The notes: generated by a model not told the origin, from the letters alone. A stretch of 64,000 bases of DNA from Candidatus Hodarchaeota archaeon (GCA_016840285.1 JAEOSR010000090.1:1-64000), one strand, 5' to 3'; positions 26,753-36,633 are shown, counted from the first letter of the stretch. Made by a program: numbers and translations.

Positions 26753-27769
26753 ATGGATACAAGTGTTGTAATTAAAGTAAATGATCTATCCAAATATTTT
26801 CATATACACAAAAAAACTAAAATCCGTAAATTATCTACCAATAGACACAAAAGTTCTAACAGGGAGGTCACCAATGGGAATGTTATACGAGCTGTTGATA
26901 ATATCAGTTTTGATGTGAAAAAGGGGGAAATATTTGGATTATTAGGCCCTAATGGTGCTGGAAAAACAACAACGATACGTATGTTAACAGGAGTATTAGA
27001 ACCTACAATAGGGAATATCACCGTTTTTGGGAAAGATTTCTCGAAGAAGAAAATTATGATTCAACAAATAATTGGTAATGTACCAGAAATGGCAAATGCT
27101 TACTTAGATCTAACTGGTCTACAAAATCTAGAGTTGATGGGCGAACTATATGGTGTTCACAAGAATAAACGCAACCAACGAGCTAAGGATCTATTAACCA
27201 AGTTTGAACTCTATGAAAAACGTAATTTTAAGGCAAAAAAATACTCCAAAGGAATGAAACAACGATTATTATTATGTATGGCCTTAATGAGTGAACCAAA
27301 AATCCTATTCCTCGATGAACCAACTTCAGGTTTGGATGTACAAAGTAGTATCATTATTAAAAGTCTGATAAAAGATTATAACAAAATAGGTATGACAATA
27401 CTTCTAACTACGCACAACATGGACGTTGCAAATGAGTTATGTGACAGAATAGGGATTATAAATAAAGGAAAGCTAGTAGAATTGGATACACCACAGGATC
27501 TACGTAAACTAAAGCAAGAATATCAGGCGTTAGATGTTTATTTCGAGGAAAAGGATATTTCCCAAATAGAAATAGAAAATCTCCCATTTATCAAAGAGGT
27601 TTTAAGAATTGGAGATTATTACCGGATTATTGTAAGTAATCTTAACAATGGTCTTTGTGATATTATTGAGTATGCTAAATCATCTGATTTGAAAATAGCT
27701 AGAATAAATACTTACGAACCTCATCTACAAGATGTTTTTTTGAGAATTATTAATGAAGGAGGAGTATAA
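26753..27769 (+). CDS. ABC transporter ATP-binding protein
   Basis: About 338 residues. Walker A is GLLGPNGAGKTTTIRML, the Q-loop region precedes ENLELMGELYG-like sequence, the signature is YSKGMKQRLLL and Walker B with D-loop is ILFLDEPTSGLD, followed by the switch His in LLTTHNMD. It belongs to the DrrA/CcmA-like ABC-2 exporter group, with a C-terminal domain of about 80 residues typical of that group. The ATG at 26753 is preferred to the in-frame TTG at 26744. The permease follows immediately. Confidence 0.93.
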   Translation: MDTSVVIKVNDLSKYFHIHKKTKIRKLSTNRHKSSNREVTNGNVIRAVDNISFDVKKGEIFGLLGPNGAGKTTTIRMLTGVLEPTIGNITVFGKDFSKKKIMIQQIIGNVPEMANAYLDLTGLQNLELMGELYGVHKNKRNQRAKDLLTKFELYEKRNFKAKKYSKGMKQRLLLCMALMSEPKILFLDEPTSGLDVQSSIIIKSLIKDYNKIGMTILLTTHNMDVANELCDRIGIINKGKLVELDTPQDLRKLKQEYQALDVYFEEKDISQIEIENLPFIKEVLRIGDYYRIIVSNLNNGLCDIIEYAKSSDLKIARINTYEPHLQDVFLRIINEGGV

Positions 27770-27770
27770 C

Positions 27771-28547
27771 ATGCAGGAAAATACTGAATTCTTTTTAGAT
27801 GATCCAACATCCATCATGACCCAATTAAAACGTTCTCTTGTAATTATGAAGAAAGATTTACGGATATATTATAATAAGGGGCCTGTAGTTATTCAAGGAA
27901 TACTCTTTCCAGTAATGTTATTTTTTGCATTTACTGTTGGGAGAAACATTACACCAATCTATATTGTTTCTGGCCTTATGGCTATGGTACTCTTTTTGAC
28001 TTCAACTTCCATCGGTCCAGTTGTTTTCCCGTGGGAAACAAGGCAAATGACTCTTGAGAGATTAATAACATGTCCAATCTCAGTAAAAACTATACTATTA
28101 GGGAATTTATGGAGCTCGTTCGTTTTTGGCTTTATTTTCTCCACAGTTCCTTTGATTCTAGGGGGAGTTTTACTTGGATTACAAATGAATTTGTTGTTAA
28201 TTTTCTTGGGGATTATTATTGCTGCTCTAGCATTCTCTAGTTTCTCCTTAATATTATCAGTACCTCCAACTGACATGCCTGCTAATACAATGATTTTAAC
28301 AATCTTTATTAAATTTCCACTAATATTCATAAGCCCTTTATTTATGCCCATCTCTTCCGCTCCATTAGCAGCAATTTCACCTCTTACTTATTTCCTTGAT
28401 ATTATAAATATTGGCGTTGGAACAGATAGTTCTTTTGGATCCATAGGATTATTCTTAGATTTCAGCATTTTAATAGTATTCACTCTTTTTTCTCTCATTG
28501 CAGCATTCTTTTTACATGAAAAAACCATAACTAGAAGATTTTCTTAG
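27771..28547 (+). CDS. ABC-2 type transporter permease
   Basis: About 258 residues with six hydrophobic helices (VIQGILFPVMLFFAFTVG; FVFGFIFSTVPLILGGVLLG; LLIFLGIIIAALAFSSFSLI), the ABC-2 layout of DrrB-like exporters. It starts at the ATG at 27771, one base after the ATPase stop, with GGAGGAG just ahead; a longer frame beginning at 27753 overlaps the ATPase and is less likely. Together the two genes make a simple exporter, of drug, lipid or polysaccharide type. Substrate not visible. Confidence 0.88.
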   Translation: MQENTEFFLDDPTSIMTQLKRSLVIMKKDLRIYYNKGPVVIQGILFPVMLFFAFTVGRNITPIYIVSGLMAMVLFLTSTSIGPVVFPWETRQMTLERLITCPISVKTILLGNLWSSFVFGFIFSTVPLILGGVLLGLQMNLLLIFLGIIIAALAFSSFSLILSVPPTDMPANTMILTIFIKFPLIFISPLFMPISSAPLAAISPLTYFLDIINIGVGTDSSFGSIGLFLDFSILIVFTLFSLIAAFFLHEKTITRRFS

Positions 28548-28596
28548 GATTAATTTCGTGTTCAAAGGATTCCTTTGTGTGAAATTGAAAACAAAT

Positions 28597-28719
28597 GATT
28601 TCAGTGAGCTTAATAAATTCGAACTCGAGACCGCTGGCTTCCAGAACACCCTTCGCAGCTCGATCTGTGTTATTATTTGGGACTGCACTACCAGAGATAC
28701 CTAAAACTACTGGATCCAT
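28597..28719 (-). pseudogene. N-terminal remnant of an NADPH-dependent FMN reductase-like protein
   Basis: The frame from ATG 28719 reads VVLGISGSAVPNNNTDRAAK then GVLEASGLEFEFIKL. This is the flavin-phosphate loop (GISGS-x-NxNT) and first helix-strand of flavodoxin-fold FMN reductases. After about 41 residues similarity ends and a stop follows at 28531; the intact family has roughly 180-250 residues. The flavin site is incomplete, so it is a truncated gene. A matching fragment of another such gene lies at 45203-45325. Confidence 0.55.
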
Positions 28720-28993
28720 TAGTGTTCTAACCTTATCCGCGCTTAATCAACTTCCCTGAATAAATATTATGTTATTCATTCCAGATTTAATGAAAAAGAT
28801 AAGATAAAGAGGATTATATGTTGAAGGTGTTTTTGATCCACAGCAAGTCATAATGCCTGAAGTAAAACCATTTTTTAATTATATGAAGAAACTTCTTCAA
28901 TATATCTAAAAATAAACGAACCACTATTTGGGAGAACTAAGCAAGATAGAAAGTTTGACTTTGGGGCTTAGATATATTTAATGCCCAATTGGA

Positions 28994-30226
28994 TTAGAAT
29001 TGTTTTCGTGCGGATTTCTTAACTAAGACAAACCCTAACATTGTTACAAGCAACATTATCGAAGTTAATCCATGAGTACTTACTGGGGTTGTTTTACTAG
29101 TTGAACATGTTGTTGAAGGTTCTTTGAATGATGTTAGAGAAATAACTGTTGTTAAAGGAACCTTTTCTGAAATATTGTGTATTGCAAACCCAGCTCCCTG
29201 ATATGTTAAATAAAAGGTGTCTTGGAAAGATCTTGGAATGTAGGGTTGAAAATGGTTCAATAAGTAACCTATACGGATTGGTTTTTCAGGAATAGAGAAA
29301 TTATATACATAAACACCTCTGGATAGATCAGTAAAAAAGATTAGTTCATCGTGATCAGTAGCATGGAATGGAGAAATGTTATCACTAATATTTATTTCAA
29401 GAGGAACAATATTTAGGGGATTTGATATATTAAATATACGTAATTCATGCTCATAAACGCAACTATAAGCTAAATCATCGTTTATAAGTATTCCAGTGCC
29501 AATCACTTCATTAGTAATATCAGGTGGATTAAATTCATTTATAAGGGAAGGATCAGAAGCGTTACTGATATCTACGATTGTAACACCTCCGAATTCTGAA
29601 ACAAAAAATAAATTCTCATTAATTAATTCAATATCAGTTACTACACTTCTATTAAAAATTGTTATTAAAAAAGGATCTTCTGGGTTAGTTATATTAATAA
29701 CAGCAATACCAGGAAAATTGCCATTAGGTGTACCACTTGCGAGAAACAAAATATTTTCCTTAATCTTGACATCCCAACCATAAAGCCCAGGATCAGGGCC
29801 CACGAAATCTGGTATCACTTCGGGATTTATGGGATTAGTAATATTGATTATCCACAACCCACCTTTTCCATTACCAATGTAAGCAATACTATTCTTAACG
29901 ATAATTTGATGAGCAAAACCCTCATTATATGATTGCTCTATATGTTTGACTTCAGTTATATTAGTATGATCACTGATGTCAAAAATCCTCAAACCTTGAT
30001 AACCACAGGTTACATAAGCAAAATCATCCTCTACCCAAATATCAAAAGCACCGCTTGCTGTGATAAAAACAACTTCTTCAATATCAAGCTCGATATTTGA
30101 ATTTCCGACCCCATAGGACAGAGTAAGAAATAAAATAAGAAGAAGAAACCCTAAGAATGAGATCTTCCCACACTTTAACTGGACTATCACAAAATAACCT
30201 ACTTTGTAGAAAATATAGAAGATCAA
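28994..30226 (-). CDS. secreted LVIVD-repeat beta-propeller protein with C-terminal anchor
   Basis: Up to 410 residues. A hydrophobic signal segment (FLGFLLLILFLTLSYGVG) is followed by about seven repeats of the LVIVD type (YVTCGYQGLRIFDISDHTN; GLWIINITNPINPEVI; GVTIVDISNASDPSLI), which build a beta-propeller. The end has a Ser/Thr-rich linker (STTCSTSKTTPVSTHG), a helix (IMLLVTMLGFVLV) and a KKSARK tail. It is thus likely displayed on the cell surface. The frame starts at TTG 30226; GTG 30190 would give a tidier signal peptide. Ligand unknown. Confidence 0.78.
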   Translation of the reverse strand: MIFYIFYKVGYFVIVQLKCGKISFLGFLLLILFLTLSYGVGNSNIELDIEEVVFITASGAFDIWVEDDFAYVTCGYQGLRIFDISDHTNITEVKHIEQSYNEGFAHQIIVKNSIAYIGNGKGGLWIINITNPINPEVIPDFVGPDPGLYGWDVKIKENILFLASGTPNGNFPGIAVINITNPEDPFLITIFNRSVVTDIELINENLFFVSEFGGVTIVDISNASDPSLINEFNPPDITNEVIGTGILINDDLAYSCVYEHELRIFNISNPLNIVPLEINISDNISPFHATDHDELIFFTDLSRGVYVYNFSIPEKPIRIGYLLNHFQPYIPRSFQDTFYLTYQGAGFAIHNISEKVPLTTVISLTSFKEPSTTCSTSKTTPVSTHGLTSIMLLVTMLGFVLVKKSARKQF

Positions 30227-30287
30227 CGAAATTAAATAAATTTAAATCTATATTTCAGTGCAAGATTATAGGAAGAAGGACTCACCA

Positions 30288-30306
30288 AAAAGAGTAAGAC
30301 TCTTTT
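30288..30306 (-). terminator. hairpin terminator after the VOC gene
   Basis: AAAAGAGT-CTT-ACTCTTTT on the minus strand: an 8-base perfect stem with a 3-base loop whose second arm runs into T residues. It lies 37 bases past the VOC stop, where the operon should end. Confidence 0.6.
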
Positions 30307-30342
30307 ATTTCTAAACTTTCTTTGTTTTTCATTATTTGGTAA

Positions 30343-30852
30343 TTATCCCTTCTCAAGTACTAATTGAATAAGCTCTAAAATGATACCCAAACTCTTCTCA
30401 GTGTCTAGATAGGCAAACTTAACCATCTCTTGGACTATACCTTTCTCCAGCACTGTTATTCCCTCCTTCTCCAGTCTTGATAATTCCTCTTCTATATCTT
30501 CAACAATAAATCCTATATGATGAAGCCCTTCTCCTCTTTCTTTAAGAAATTTCGAATGAATAGTTTCTCCTTCAAGAACCTCAATCAACTCGAGCTGTAT
30601 GTCACCCACTTGAAATAATCCAATCTTTAATTTACCTGAATCAACGCCTGATTCCAATGTTAAAAAGGGGGGGCCAAACATTTGTTCATAGAATTTCACA
30701 CTTGTTTCCATATCCTTTACAACAATTCCTATCTGATCGACTTGGGGGAATTTAGAAAAAAGAGGGATCTTTTCAACGTCATCAACCAAGTTTAAACCTC
30801 CAAACCAAGCTTTGTTTTCTCGATAAAGAAAAATCTTTCTTCTCTTATTCAA
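30343..30852 (-). CDS. VOC-family (glyoxalase / methylmalonyl-CoA epimerase-like) protein
   Basis: 169 residues. After a 37-residue N-terminal extension the VOC fold is clear: VDQIGIVVKDMETSVKFYEQ, IQLELIEVLEGET, GEGLHHIGFIVEDIEEELSR and GIILELIQ, with metal ligands expected at the His after DQIG-like strands (here replaced by Gly-Ile) and at HHIGF and ELI. Methylmalonyl-CoA epimerases look like this, but the first His is not where expected (VDQIGI, usually VDHIGI). The TTG start overlaps the preceding stop as TTGA, so it is translationally coupled to the flavoprotein gene. Confidence 0.75.
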   Translation of the reverse strand: MNKRRKIFLYRENKAWFGGLNLVDDVEKIPLFSKFPQVDQIGIVVKDMETSVKFYEQMFGPPFLTLESGVDSGKLKIGLFQVGDIQLELIEVLEGETIHSKFLKERGEGLHHIGFIVEDIEEELSRLEKEGITVLEKGIVQEMVKFAYLDTEKSLGIILELIQLVLEKG

Positions 30853-32276
30853 TGATGATGTCTAGCTACTCCTTCTAAAAAGGCATGATAGTCTCTTGGT
30901 CGCATCAATCTACCAAATGCTCGTTCTACAACCTCACTAAGAGCAGGATGAATATGCATGCCTCGATTGATTGGATAACTGCTCCTTTCTGGTGTATACA
31001 TAAGAGTGATAATCTCTTGGATCAAAACACTTGCCTGTGGGCCTATAATATGTGCTCCTAATATTTTTCGATCCTTGTCAAGGATAACTTTCACAAAATA
31101 ATCTTTAACATCCATAGCCATCCCTTTAGCTGTATCCTCATACTTTTGATAACCGATGATGATGCTATCTTCCCCATATTCAGCAATGGCTTCTTTTTCG
31201 CGCAATCCTACTCTAGCAATTTCTGGATATGTAAATACAGCACTGGGTATCGCATGATAATCGACCTTTACTTTGTTCTTTAGTACCGCGTTATAGTACA
31301 CTACCATTGATTCATAATTTCCCACATGCTTGAACAGGTGTTTTCCATTAGCATCTCCAAAGACCCAGACATTTGGTTGTGAGGATTCTAGATATTCATT
31401 TACTTTGATCCATCCTTTCTCATCAGTTTCTATCCCTGCTTTCTCTGGATGTAAGATTTCATTATTAGAACCTCTTCCTGCCGCAATTAATACCTCTTCA
31501 GCAATAAATTTTACCAAATCACCATTTTCACGATTTTTAGCTATAATTTCCTTGAGGTCTCCATGTAAATTACTTTCAAGAGCTTCGTGATTTGTGAAAA
31601 TTTGCATATGCTTTGATAGCTCACTCTTAGCTAATACGGAAACTTCAGGTTCTTCCTGAGGAAGAAATTGCGGATTTCTCCCTATAATAGTAACCTTTGA
31701 CCCCATTGCTGAGAAGAAGTGTCCATATTCCGCAGCAATATAGCCTCCTCCAATGATTATCAAGCTTTTAGGGAGCTGTTTGATGTGTAAAATACTATCA
31801 CTAGTATGATAGCCTATTTCTTCTAGTCCCTTAATAGGAGGAATAATAGGTTTGGATCCTGTACAAAGAAATATTGTTTTTGAGGTGATTCTTTCATCTC
31901 CGACTTCAAGTTCATAAGGAGCGACAAATTCTGCCACAATAGGGTAATAATCAATATCTTCTGAACGAGAAAGGCCTTCTCTGATATTTTCAATATCCTC
32001 ATCGATCAAAGATCGCATACGAGTCATTATTTCGGAAAAATTTACATCACTAATTTCTACATTGATACCGAGTTGTTTTGCACGCTCAATTTCACGAACT
32101 AATTCTGCTGGGTAGAGTAAAATCTTTGTAGGAATACATCCACGGGTTAAACATATCCCGCCAGGTTCATCTTTATCTATTACTGCAACTTTCATTGATG
32201 GGTTCTGTTGAAGAATAGGACTCACTAAATTCATCGCGGATCCCGTTCCTATTACAATTAGGTCATATTTTTTCAT
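30849..32276 (-). CDS. dihydrolipoyl dehydrogenase-like pyridine nucleotide-disulfide oxidoreductase
   Basis: 475 residues. FAD motif VIGTGSAMN (8-16), redox disulfide GGICLTRGCIPTK (Cys42, Cys47 region), NAD motif IIIGGGYIAAEYGHF, and the C-terminal dimer interface with HPALSEVVERAF supplying the catalytic His-Glu pair. The family includes lipoamide dehydrogenase and mercuric reductase. The CLTRGC spacing is standard, but LTR replaces the usual LNV. No lipoyl acyltransferase gene is adjacent, and the GcvH relative in this window is only a fragment. The real disulfide substrate is therefore uncertain. First gene of a two-gene operon. Confidence 0.88.
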   Translation of the reverse strand: MKKYDLIVIGTGSAMNLVSPILQQNPSMKVAVIDKDEPGGICLTRGCIPTKILLYPAELVREIERAKQLGINVEISDVNFSEIMTRMRSLIDEDIENIREGLSRSEDIDYYPIVAEFVAPYELEVGDERITSKTIFLCTGSKPIIPPIKGLEEIGYHTSDSILHIKQLPKSLIIIGGGYIAAEYGHFFSAMGSKVTIIGRNPQFLPQEEPEVSVLAKSELSKHMQIFTNHEALESNLHGDLKEIIAKNRENGDLVKFIAEEVLIAAGRGSNNEILHPEKAGIETDEKGWIKVNEYLESSQPNVWVFGDANGKHLFKHVGNYESMVVYYNAVLKNKVKVDYHAIPSAVFTYPEIARVGLREKEAIAEYGEDSIIIGYQKYEDTAKGMAMDVKDYFVKVILDKDRKILGAHIIGPQASVLIQEIITLMYTPERSSYPINRGMHIHPALSEVVERAFGRLMRPRDYHAFLEGVARHHH

Positions 32277-32428
32277 TCAATCACCTTGGGCCTAGTATAG
32301 ATATGTATATCAGAAATTTATTCTTAAAAATGGAGTAAAAGTAGAATCTTATTAAAAATCTGGGTATTTTTCTCGAAATTAAGAGGTTGACTAAAGAAGA
32401 TCATACCCATGTTTAAATGAAGTAATAA

Positions 32429-33835
32429 TTACGATACTATCCGCATTTCTTTGAAACGAGTATGGGGGAGAAGAGAGTCATTAGTAGTAAGAAAGAATCC
32501 TATACCAGGTTTTACAGTACGTGATGCACCTTCAAAATTGTTAAAGGTATCTAGTACATTTCCTGCGACCCCTAATCCTAGAACTGGATCCGTAAGCTCT
32601 CCATTTTCAATGATATACCCAGGATTAATTACTCCTGTGTAATCTCCTGTTTCAGGAGCTCCTTGATGAGCCCCCTGTATGTTATTAATCAGAATTCCAT
32701 ATTTTATATCTTCGATCAAGGTATCTAGCTCAATTGTCCCTGGTTTGACCACCCAATTGTTTACCCCGACCGAGGGGGCGTTTGCATATGCTCCTGGATT
32801 TACTCCACTTGTATCTACCCGCTGGGCATTTCCCGTACTCTGTGTATTATCTTTGGCAGCGCTGGTGGAATCATAGAGAAAATTCTGAAATATCCCATCT
32901 TTAAAAATTACTGTTTTCTGTTTTGCTATTCCTTCTGCATCAAAATTACTGGAATTAGGACTTTCGGATCTAGTCCCATCATCATACATTTCTAGATCTT
33001 TAGGAAAAAATTCTTCACCCAACCGATCTGCTAAAAATGAATTTCCTTGTTGTTTTTTGTCAGCTTTCACTGAGGGTAAGAATACATACGATCCGATTGA
33101 ACTCAACGCTACAGGATCCAGTACTACTGGTATACGTTTTGGAACTGTTATTTTTTTAGCTAAAGCCAATTTATAGGCTTCTTTTGCTATTTCTGCAGAA
33201 AAACTGTTTGCATCCCCCAGGATCTCTTCCCGTGATATCCTATAATCTAAATGCAATGGACCTGGTTTCCCCTCCTTAACTGAAAGTGCTCCAAGAAAAC
33301 AAAAAAAAATTGAGATTTCGTTACTTGCATCTATTCCATGTGAATTCATGACAATTGTTTTCTTCCCTATGAGATCTACCCCTCCAAAAACAGGGATAAT
33401 GGGATCCTGAACTCCTTCAACTTTACAGCTAGTCAAAATATCTGATGATATCTCTATCAGATCTTCAAGGGGTGTATCCAATAATTTTTGATTGGAAAAT
33501 GCCTTGTTTGTGGATTGTCTTGATTTTTTCGGTAGCCCTACCCATTCTTCGTTATCTTTACTCTTCTGAGCAGATATTGCTGTATTTTGGATAGTTTGGA
33601 TTATGAATTCTTCTTCTAATCTACTTGTAAAACCCAGTCCAGTTTGTTTTCCATACGCAATCCTGAATCCCATCCCGTTGTCAATCTTTTGACTTGTTTG
33701 TCCTAATCGTCCATTTTCTATCTGCACCTCTGTAACATCTGAATACTGGAGGTACACTTCAAACTCGTCTGGTTTTTGTTTTTCCCCTACATCCATCGCT
33801 AATGTTGCAAAGTATTTCAAATCATTTAAATCCAC
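32429..33835 (-). CDS. TldE/PmbA-type peptidase subunit
   Basis: 468 residues from a GTG at 33835 that has GGAGGA 6-10 bases ahead. An open frame extends to 33931 but would overlap tldD by 85 bases, so the shorter start is preferred. The sequence fits PmbA/TldE: VEVQIENGRLG-like opening, GMGFRIAYGKQTGLGFTS, and the C-terminal GVNPGAYANAPSVG / GAHQGAPETGDYTGVINPGYII region. TldE pairs with TldD to form a heterodimeric metalloprotease that trims unfolded or modified peptides. TldE itself lacks the HExxxH site, as here. It is 11 bases downstream of tldD. Confidence 0.88.
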   Translation of the reverse strand: MDLNDLKYFATLAMDVGEKQKPDEFEVYLQYSDVTEVQIENGRLGQTSQKIDNGMGFRIAYGKQTGLGFTSRLEEEFIIQTIQNTAISAQKSKDNEEWVGLPKKSRQSTNKAFSNQKLLDTPLEDLIEISSDILTSCKVEGVQDPIIPVFGGVDLIGKKTIVMNSHGIDASNEISIFFCFLGALSVKEGKPGPLHLDYRISREEILGDANSFSAEIAKEAYKLALAKKITVPKRIPVVLDPVALSSIGSYVFLPSVKADKKQQGNSFLADRLGEEFFPKDLEMYDDGTRSESPNSSNFDAEGIAKQKTVIFKDGIFQNFLYDSTSAAKDNTQSTGNAQRVDTSGVNPGAYANAPSVGVNNWVVKPGTIELDTLIEDIKYGILINNIQGAHQGAPETGDYTGVINPGYIIENGELTDPVLGLGVAGNVLDTFNNFEGASRTVKPGIGFFLTTNDSLLPHTRFKEMRIVS

Positions 33836-33846
33836 ATTTATTCCTC

Positions 33847-35277
33847 CTACGCTTCTCCTACTACGTTTATTGCATCGACACGAATCAGGGGCCCTCCATC
33901 TCCTGTAAACGCAGTTTGGAACTTTCCGCACCTACCTGCTGTCATGTGAAATGTGTCTTTTTTTCCCGCTCCCGATATTCCTAGCAAAGTTTCCATAGTA
34001 TTCCCACTCATTGAAGCTCCTCTAACTGATTGACCCAATTCCCCATCAACAATCTCAAACGCTTCATTTACTCCAACTGTGAATGTACCTTCCCCTGACG
34101 CTTCACCGCCTAAGAATGCCACAAAATAATAACCGAAATCGATTTCCTCGAAAAGCTCCTCCATTGTAAAATCACCTGGAGCGAAATATGTGTTTCTCAT
34201 CCGAATAAGTGGTTCTACTCGAAAGTCAAAAGCTCGTGCATTCCCAGAGGGTGTAACTGTAATATCAGTATTAGTATTTTCGGTGAGTTTAGCGAATTTA
34301 TGTGCATATTCCCTATTAGTTAAGAGTGCACTCGCTCTACCTTGATCCAAGATGACTGTTTTTTGTGCAGAAGTCCCCTCGTCATCATAAGCGAAAGAAC
34401 CAATCGCATTAGGAATTGTTCCATCATCAATAATTGTAGCATGCTCTGACGCGATTTTTTTCCCAAGAGTTGTTCCAATAATTCCATTTTCTGTTATATC
34501 TGCCTCAAAGAGATGTCCACAGGCTTCATGAGCAAACACTCCTGCAACAGGTGGCCCTAATACTGCGGGAAAAACTCCTCCCCTGGCATTTTTTGCTTCA
34601 AGATTCGTGATAATTCGTTGTGCCACAATTTCCGCCACTTCATCCAGATTTCCTTGGTTAAAAGGTGAATATCCACCACTACTACCCATTTCCTCTCGAG
34701 ACCCAGCTCGTGCGGTTCCATCTTTTCCATTTCCATTTACTTTACCCCAAGTTATGCATTTATCCATTGTAACTTCTATATCATCAGAATTTTGGTAGTA
34801 TTGGGTTCCAGTAATATCTGTATAAGCTATGGTTGATCCTAGAATACGTTGTTTTTCATCCAATTTGATGATTCTCTTATGCATCTGAACAAATCGATCT
34901 TTCTTCTCAGCAGAGGAAATTTCTCGTGGATCAATATCCAATTTTTTTCTGATTATGTCAGAAAAGGGTTGTACTGGATAAAGTTCTACTGGATCACGTG
35001 TGTTTTTAGCCCCTAACTTAGCTAAACTATACGCATCTTTAGCCCCTTTTTTCAATATGAGAGGGTCACTCGACGCAACGGATACGAATCCCCAGGCACC
35101 ATCTACTAACATACGAATTGCTGTACCTTGATCAAATCCATGTATAACATTTCCCTTCCCATCTAAAAGCTCAATTGCAGTTCTTTCAACTGATTGTGAA
35201 CGTAATTCTACAAAGCTTGCTCCTAATCGTTTACCATATGATATAATTTCTGTTAATATGTCTTGAATGTTCGACAC
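33847..35277 (-). CDS. tldD: TldD-type metalloprotease subunit
   Basis: 476 residues. The zinc site is HEACGH (250-255) in GVFAHEACGHLFEADI, the hallmark of TldD. FAYDDEGTSAQKTVILDQG and SGNTMETLLGISG match the family, and MTAGRCGKFQ...VDAINVVG closes it. Together with the downstream tldE it should form the catalytic heterodimer, acting in the cytoplasm. It is part of a minus-strand gene run that starts at 38158, though 100 bases separate it from the upstream membrane protein gene. Confidence 0.92.
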   Translation of the reverse strand: MSNIQDILTEIISYGKRLGASFVELRSQSVERTAIELLDGKGNVIHGFDQGTAIRMLVDGAWGFVSVASSDPLILKKGAKDAYSLAKLGAKNTRDPVELYPVQPFSDIIRKKLDIDPREISSAEKKDRFVQMHKRIIKLDEKQRILGSTIAYTDITGTQYYQNSDDIEVTMDKCITWGKVNGNGKDGTARAGSREEMGSSGGYSPFNQGNLDEVAEIVAQRIITNLEAKNARGGVFPAVLGPPVAGVFAHEACGHLFEADITENGIIGTTLGKKIASEHATIIDDGTIPNAIGSFAYDDEGTSAQKTVILDQGRASALLTNREYAHKFAKLTENTNTDITVTPSGNARAFDFRVEPLIRMRNTYFAPGDFTMEELFEEIDFGYYFVAFLGGEASGEGTFTVGVNEAFEIVDGELGQSVRGASMSGNTMETLLGISGAGKKDTFHMTAGRCGKFQTAFTGDGGPLIRVDAINVVGEA

Positions 35278-35377
35278 CTCACGAACTACTAACTCTGTTA
35301 TGATTCACTTTGAAATAATCTGAATTTTCTCTTTTCCCTTTAAAGTTTTCCCCATACACCCTCCCTATTAAAGAAAT

Positions 35378-36592
35378 TCATTCCCAAACTGGTGTGGTTC
35401 CCTTTGATCCGCAGAAAGGGCAAGGTACTGGTTTAACTTTAGAACCATCTCTGAACGCTTGTGTTTGAAATACATGATAGCAGTGACCACAAGCCATCTT
35501 CAATGTGACTTTTTGCCACCGCCCTGAGATTGTTTTTGTTTTTTTCCCCCCTTCCAGGATATTTGCTGGTTGTGGATAATTAAACATTGATCCCCTGAGA
35601 GCGAATACTTTTTCAAATTGGTACTTTAAGTATTCCATACTTGACTCGAAATTATCGAATAGCTCAGGGGTCATTCTATTTATGATATGATAAAAAATTA
35701 ACGTAAAAAACGAGATTACAAGAATTAGAACGAATAAAATAACCCATAAAGTTGGATTTACCGTTAGAAGATAAACGGGAAAAGGAAATAAATTTGAAAT
35801 AAGTAATAATGGAATTAGAATTGCGGATGTCTGTAAGAAGAAAATTGTTGTATTAAATTCTTCTTGAGCCAGTTCTTGTTCTCTCTCTATCCTTTTACCA
35901 AGTGACAAAACAACTTCTATAATTCCTACAATGCTTATGACATAATAAAAGTATATCAAGATTGACATCAATAATGCTGATAACGCTGTTATTGTATAGC
36001 TTTCTGGATTTAGGATGAATTCTATCAATCCAAAAGGTACTAATATCAATACACCTATGATAGTTATTGCTGTTACTTGACCAATATCAAGAGCAACTCT
36101 AGGAATAAACCTTCCCAACCCGAGTTTCTTCCTCAAAGCTTGAAAACCTATAAACGCATAAAAAAGACTCACTAGAATTAAATTTATCCAACTAATGTCA
36201 ATTATATCATTGTTATCGAAATAAATGGGGAAGAGATTGCCTCTTACAAGAAAAGAAGAAATTTCAGCATAAATAATCAGTGAAACTTCAAATCCTGAAA
36301 GAGTAATCCATGATTGAAGCATCTCTAGAGAGAATTTAATTAAGGGGTCTCCTGTATAGGAAAGATAAAAGATACCTTTCCAGATTAAAATCCCCGTAAC
36401 CAAACCACATCCCAGAATAAACGTTACTTCAATGAAGTTCAGGGCAGTCGAAACATAAGGATCTATTTGAGCTTGGGAAACTCCGATACTATCCCAGACA
36501 TTTGTAGAATGAAGCTCATGTAGGGAAAAATAACTTATAATACAAACAACACAAAAAATCAGCCAAAAAAATACCAAGTTTCGAATTTTCAT
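35378..36592 (-). CDS. multi-pass membrane protein with C-terminal zinc ribbon
   Basis: 404 residues. About eight hydrophobic helices fill residues 5-310. The last 45 residues carry ACGHCYHVFQTQAFRDG and PVPCPFCGSKG, two CxxC pairs that should hold one zinc in the cytoplasm. The membrane part matches no family I know. Zinc ribbons at the end of membrane proteins often bind nucleic acid or proteins. The gene sits between the NAD(P)HX epimerase-like gene and tldD in the same run. Confidence 0.65.
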   Translation of the reverse strand: MKIRNLVFFWLIFCVVCIISYFSLHELHSTNVWDSIGVSQAQIDPYVSTALNFIEVTFILGCGLVTGILIWKGIFYLSYTGDPLIKFSLEMLQSWITLSGFEVSLIIYAEISSFLVRGNLFPIYFDNNDIIDISWINLILVSLFYAFIGFQALRKKLGLGRFIPRVALDIGQVTAITIIGVLILVPFGLIEFILNPESYTITALSALLMSILIYFYYVISIVGIIEVVLSLGKRIEREQELAQEEFNTTIFFLQTSAILIPLLLISNLFPFPVYLLTVNPTLWVILFVLILVISFFTLIFYHIINRMTPELFDNFESSMEYLKYQFEKVFALRGSMFNYPQPANILEGGKKTKTISGRWQKVTLKMACGHCYHVFQTQAFRDGSKVKPVPCPFCGSKGTTPVWE

Positions 36593-36633
36593 TAGATTTC
36601 CCTCTTAAGCTAATTGTAAATTTGGTATTATAT

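Noticed and set aside
27959..28351. 130-codon minus-strand ORF opposite the ABC permease
   Set aside because: Shadow of the permease frame; reading it as a gene would break the ABC operon.
28808..28909. Plus-strand frame reading VEGVFDPQQVIMPEVKPFF as a possible gene tail
   Set aside because: 33 codons with an upstream stop; the resemblance to flavoprotein C-termini is too weak to claim.
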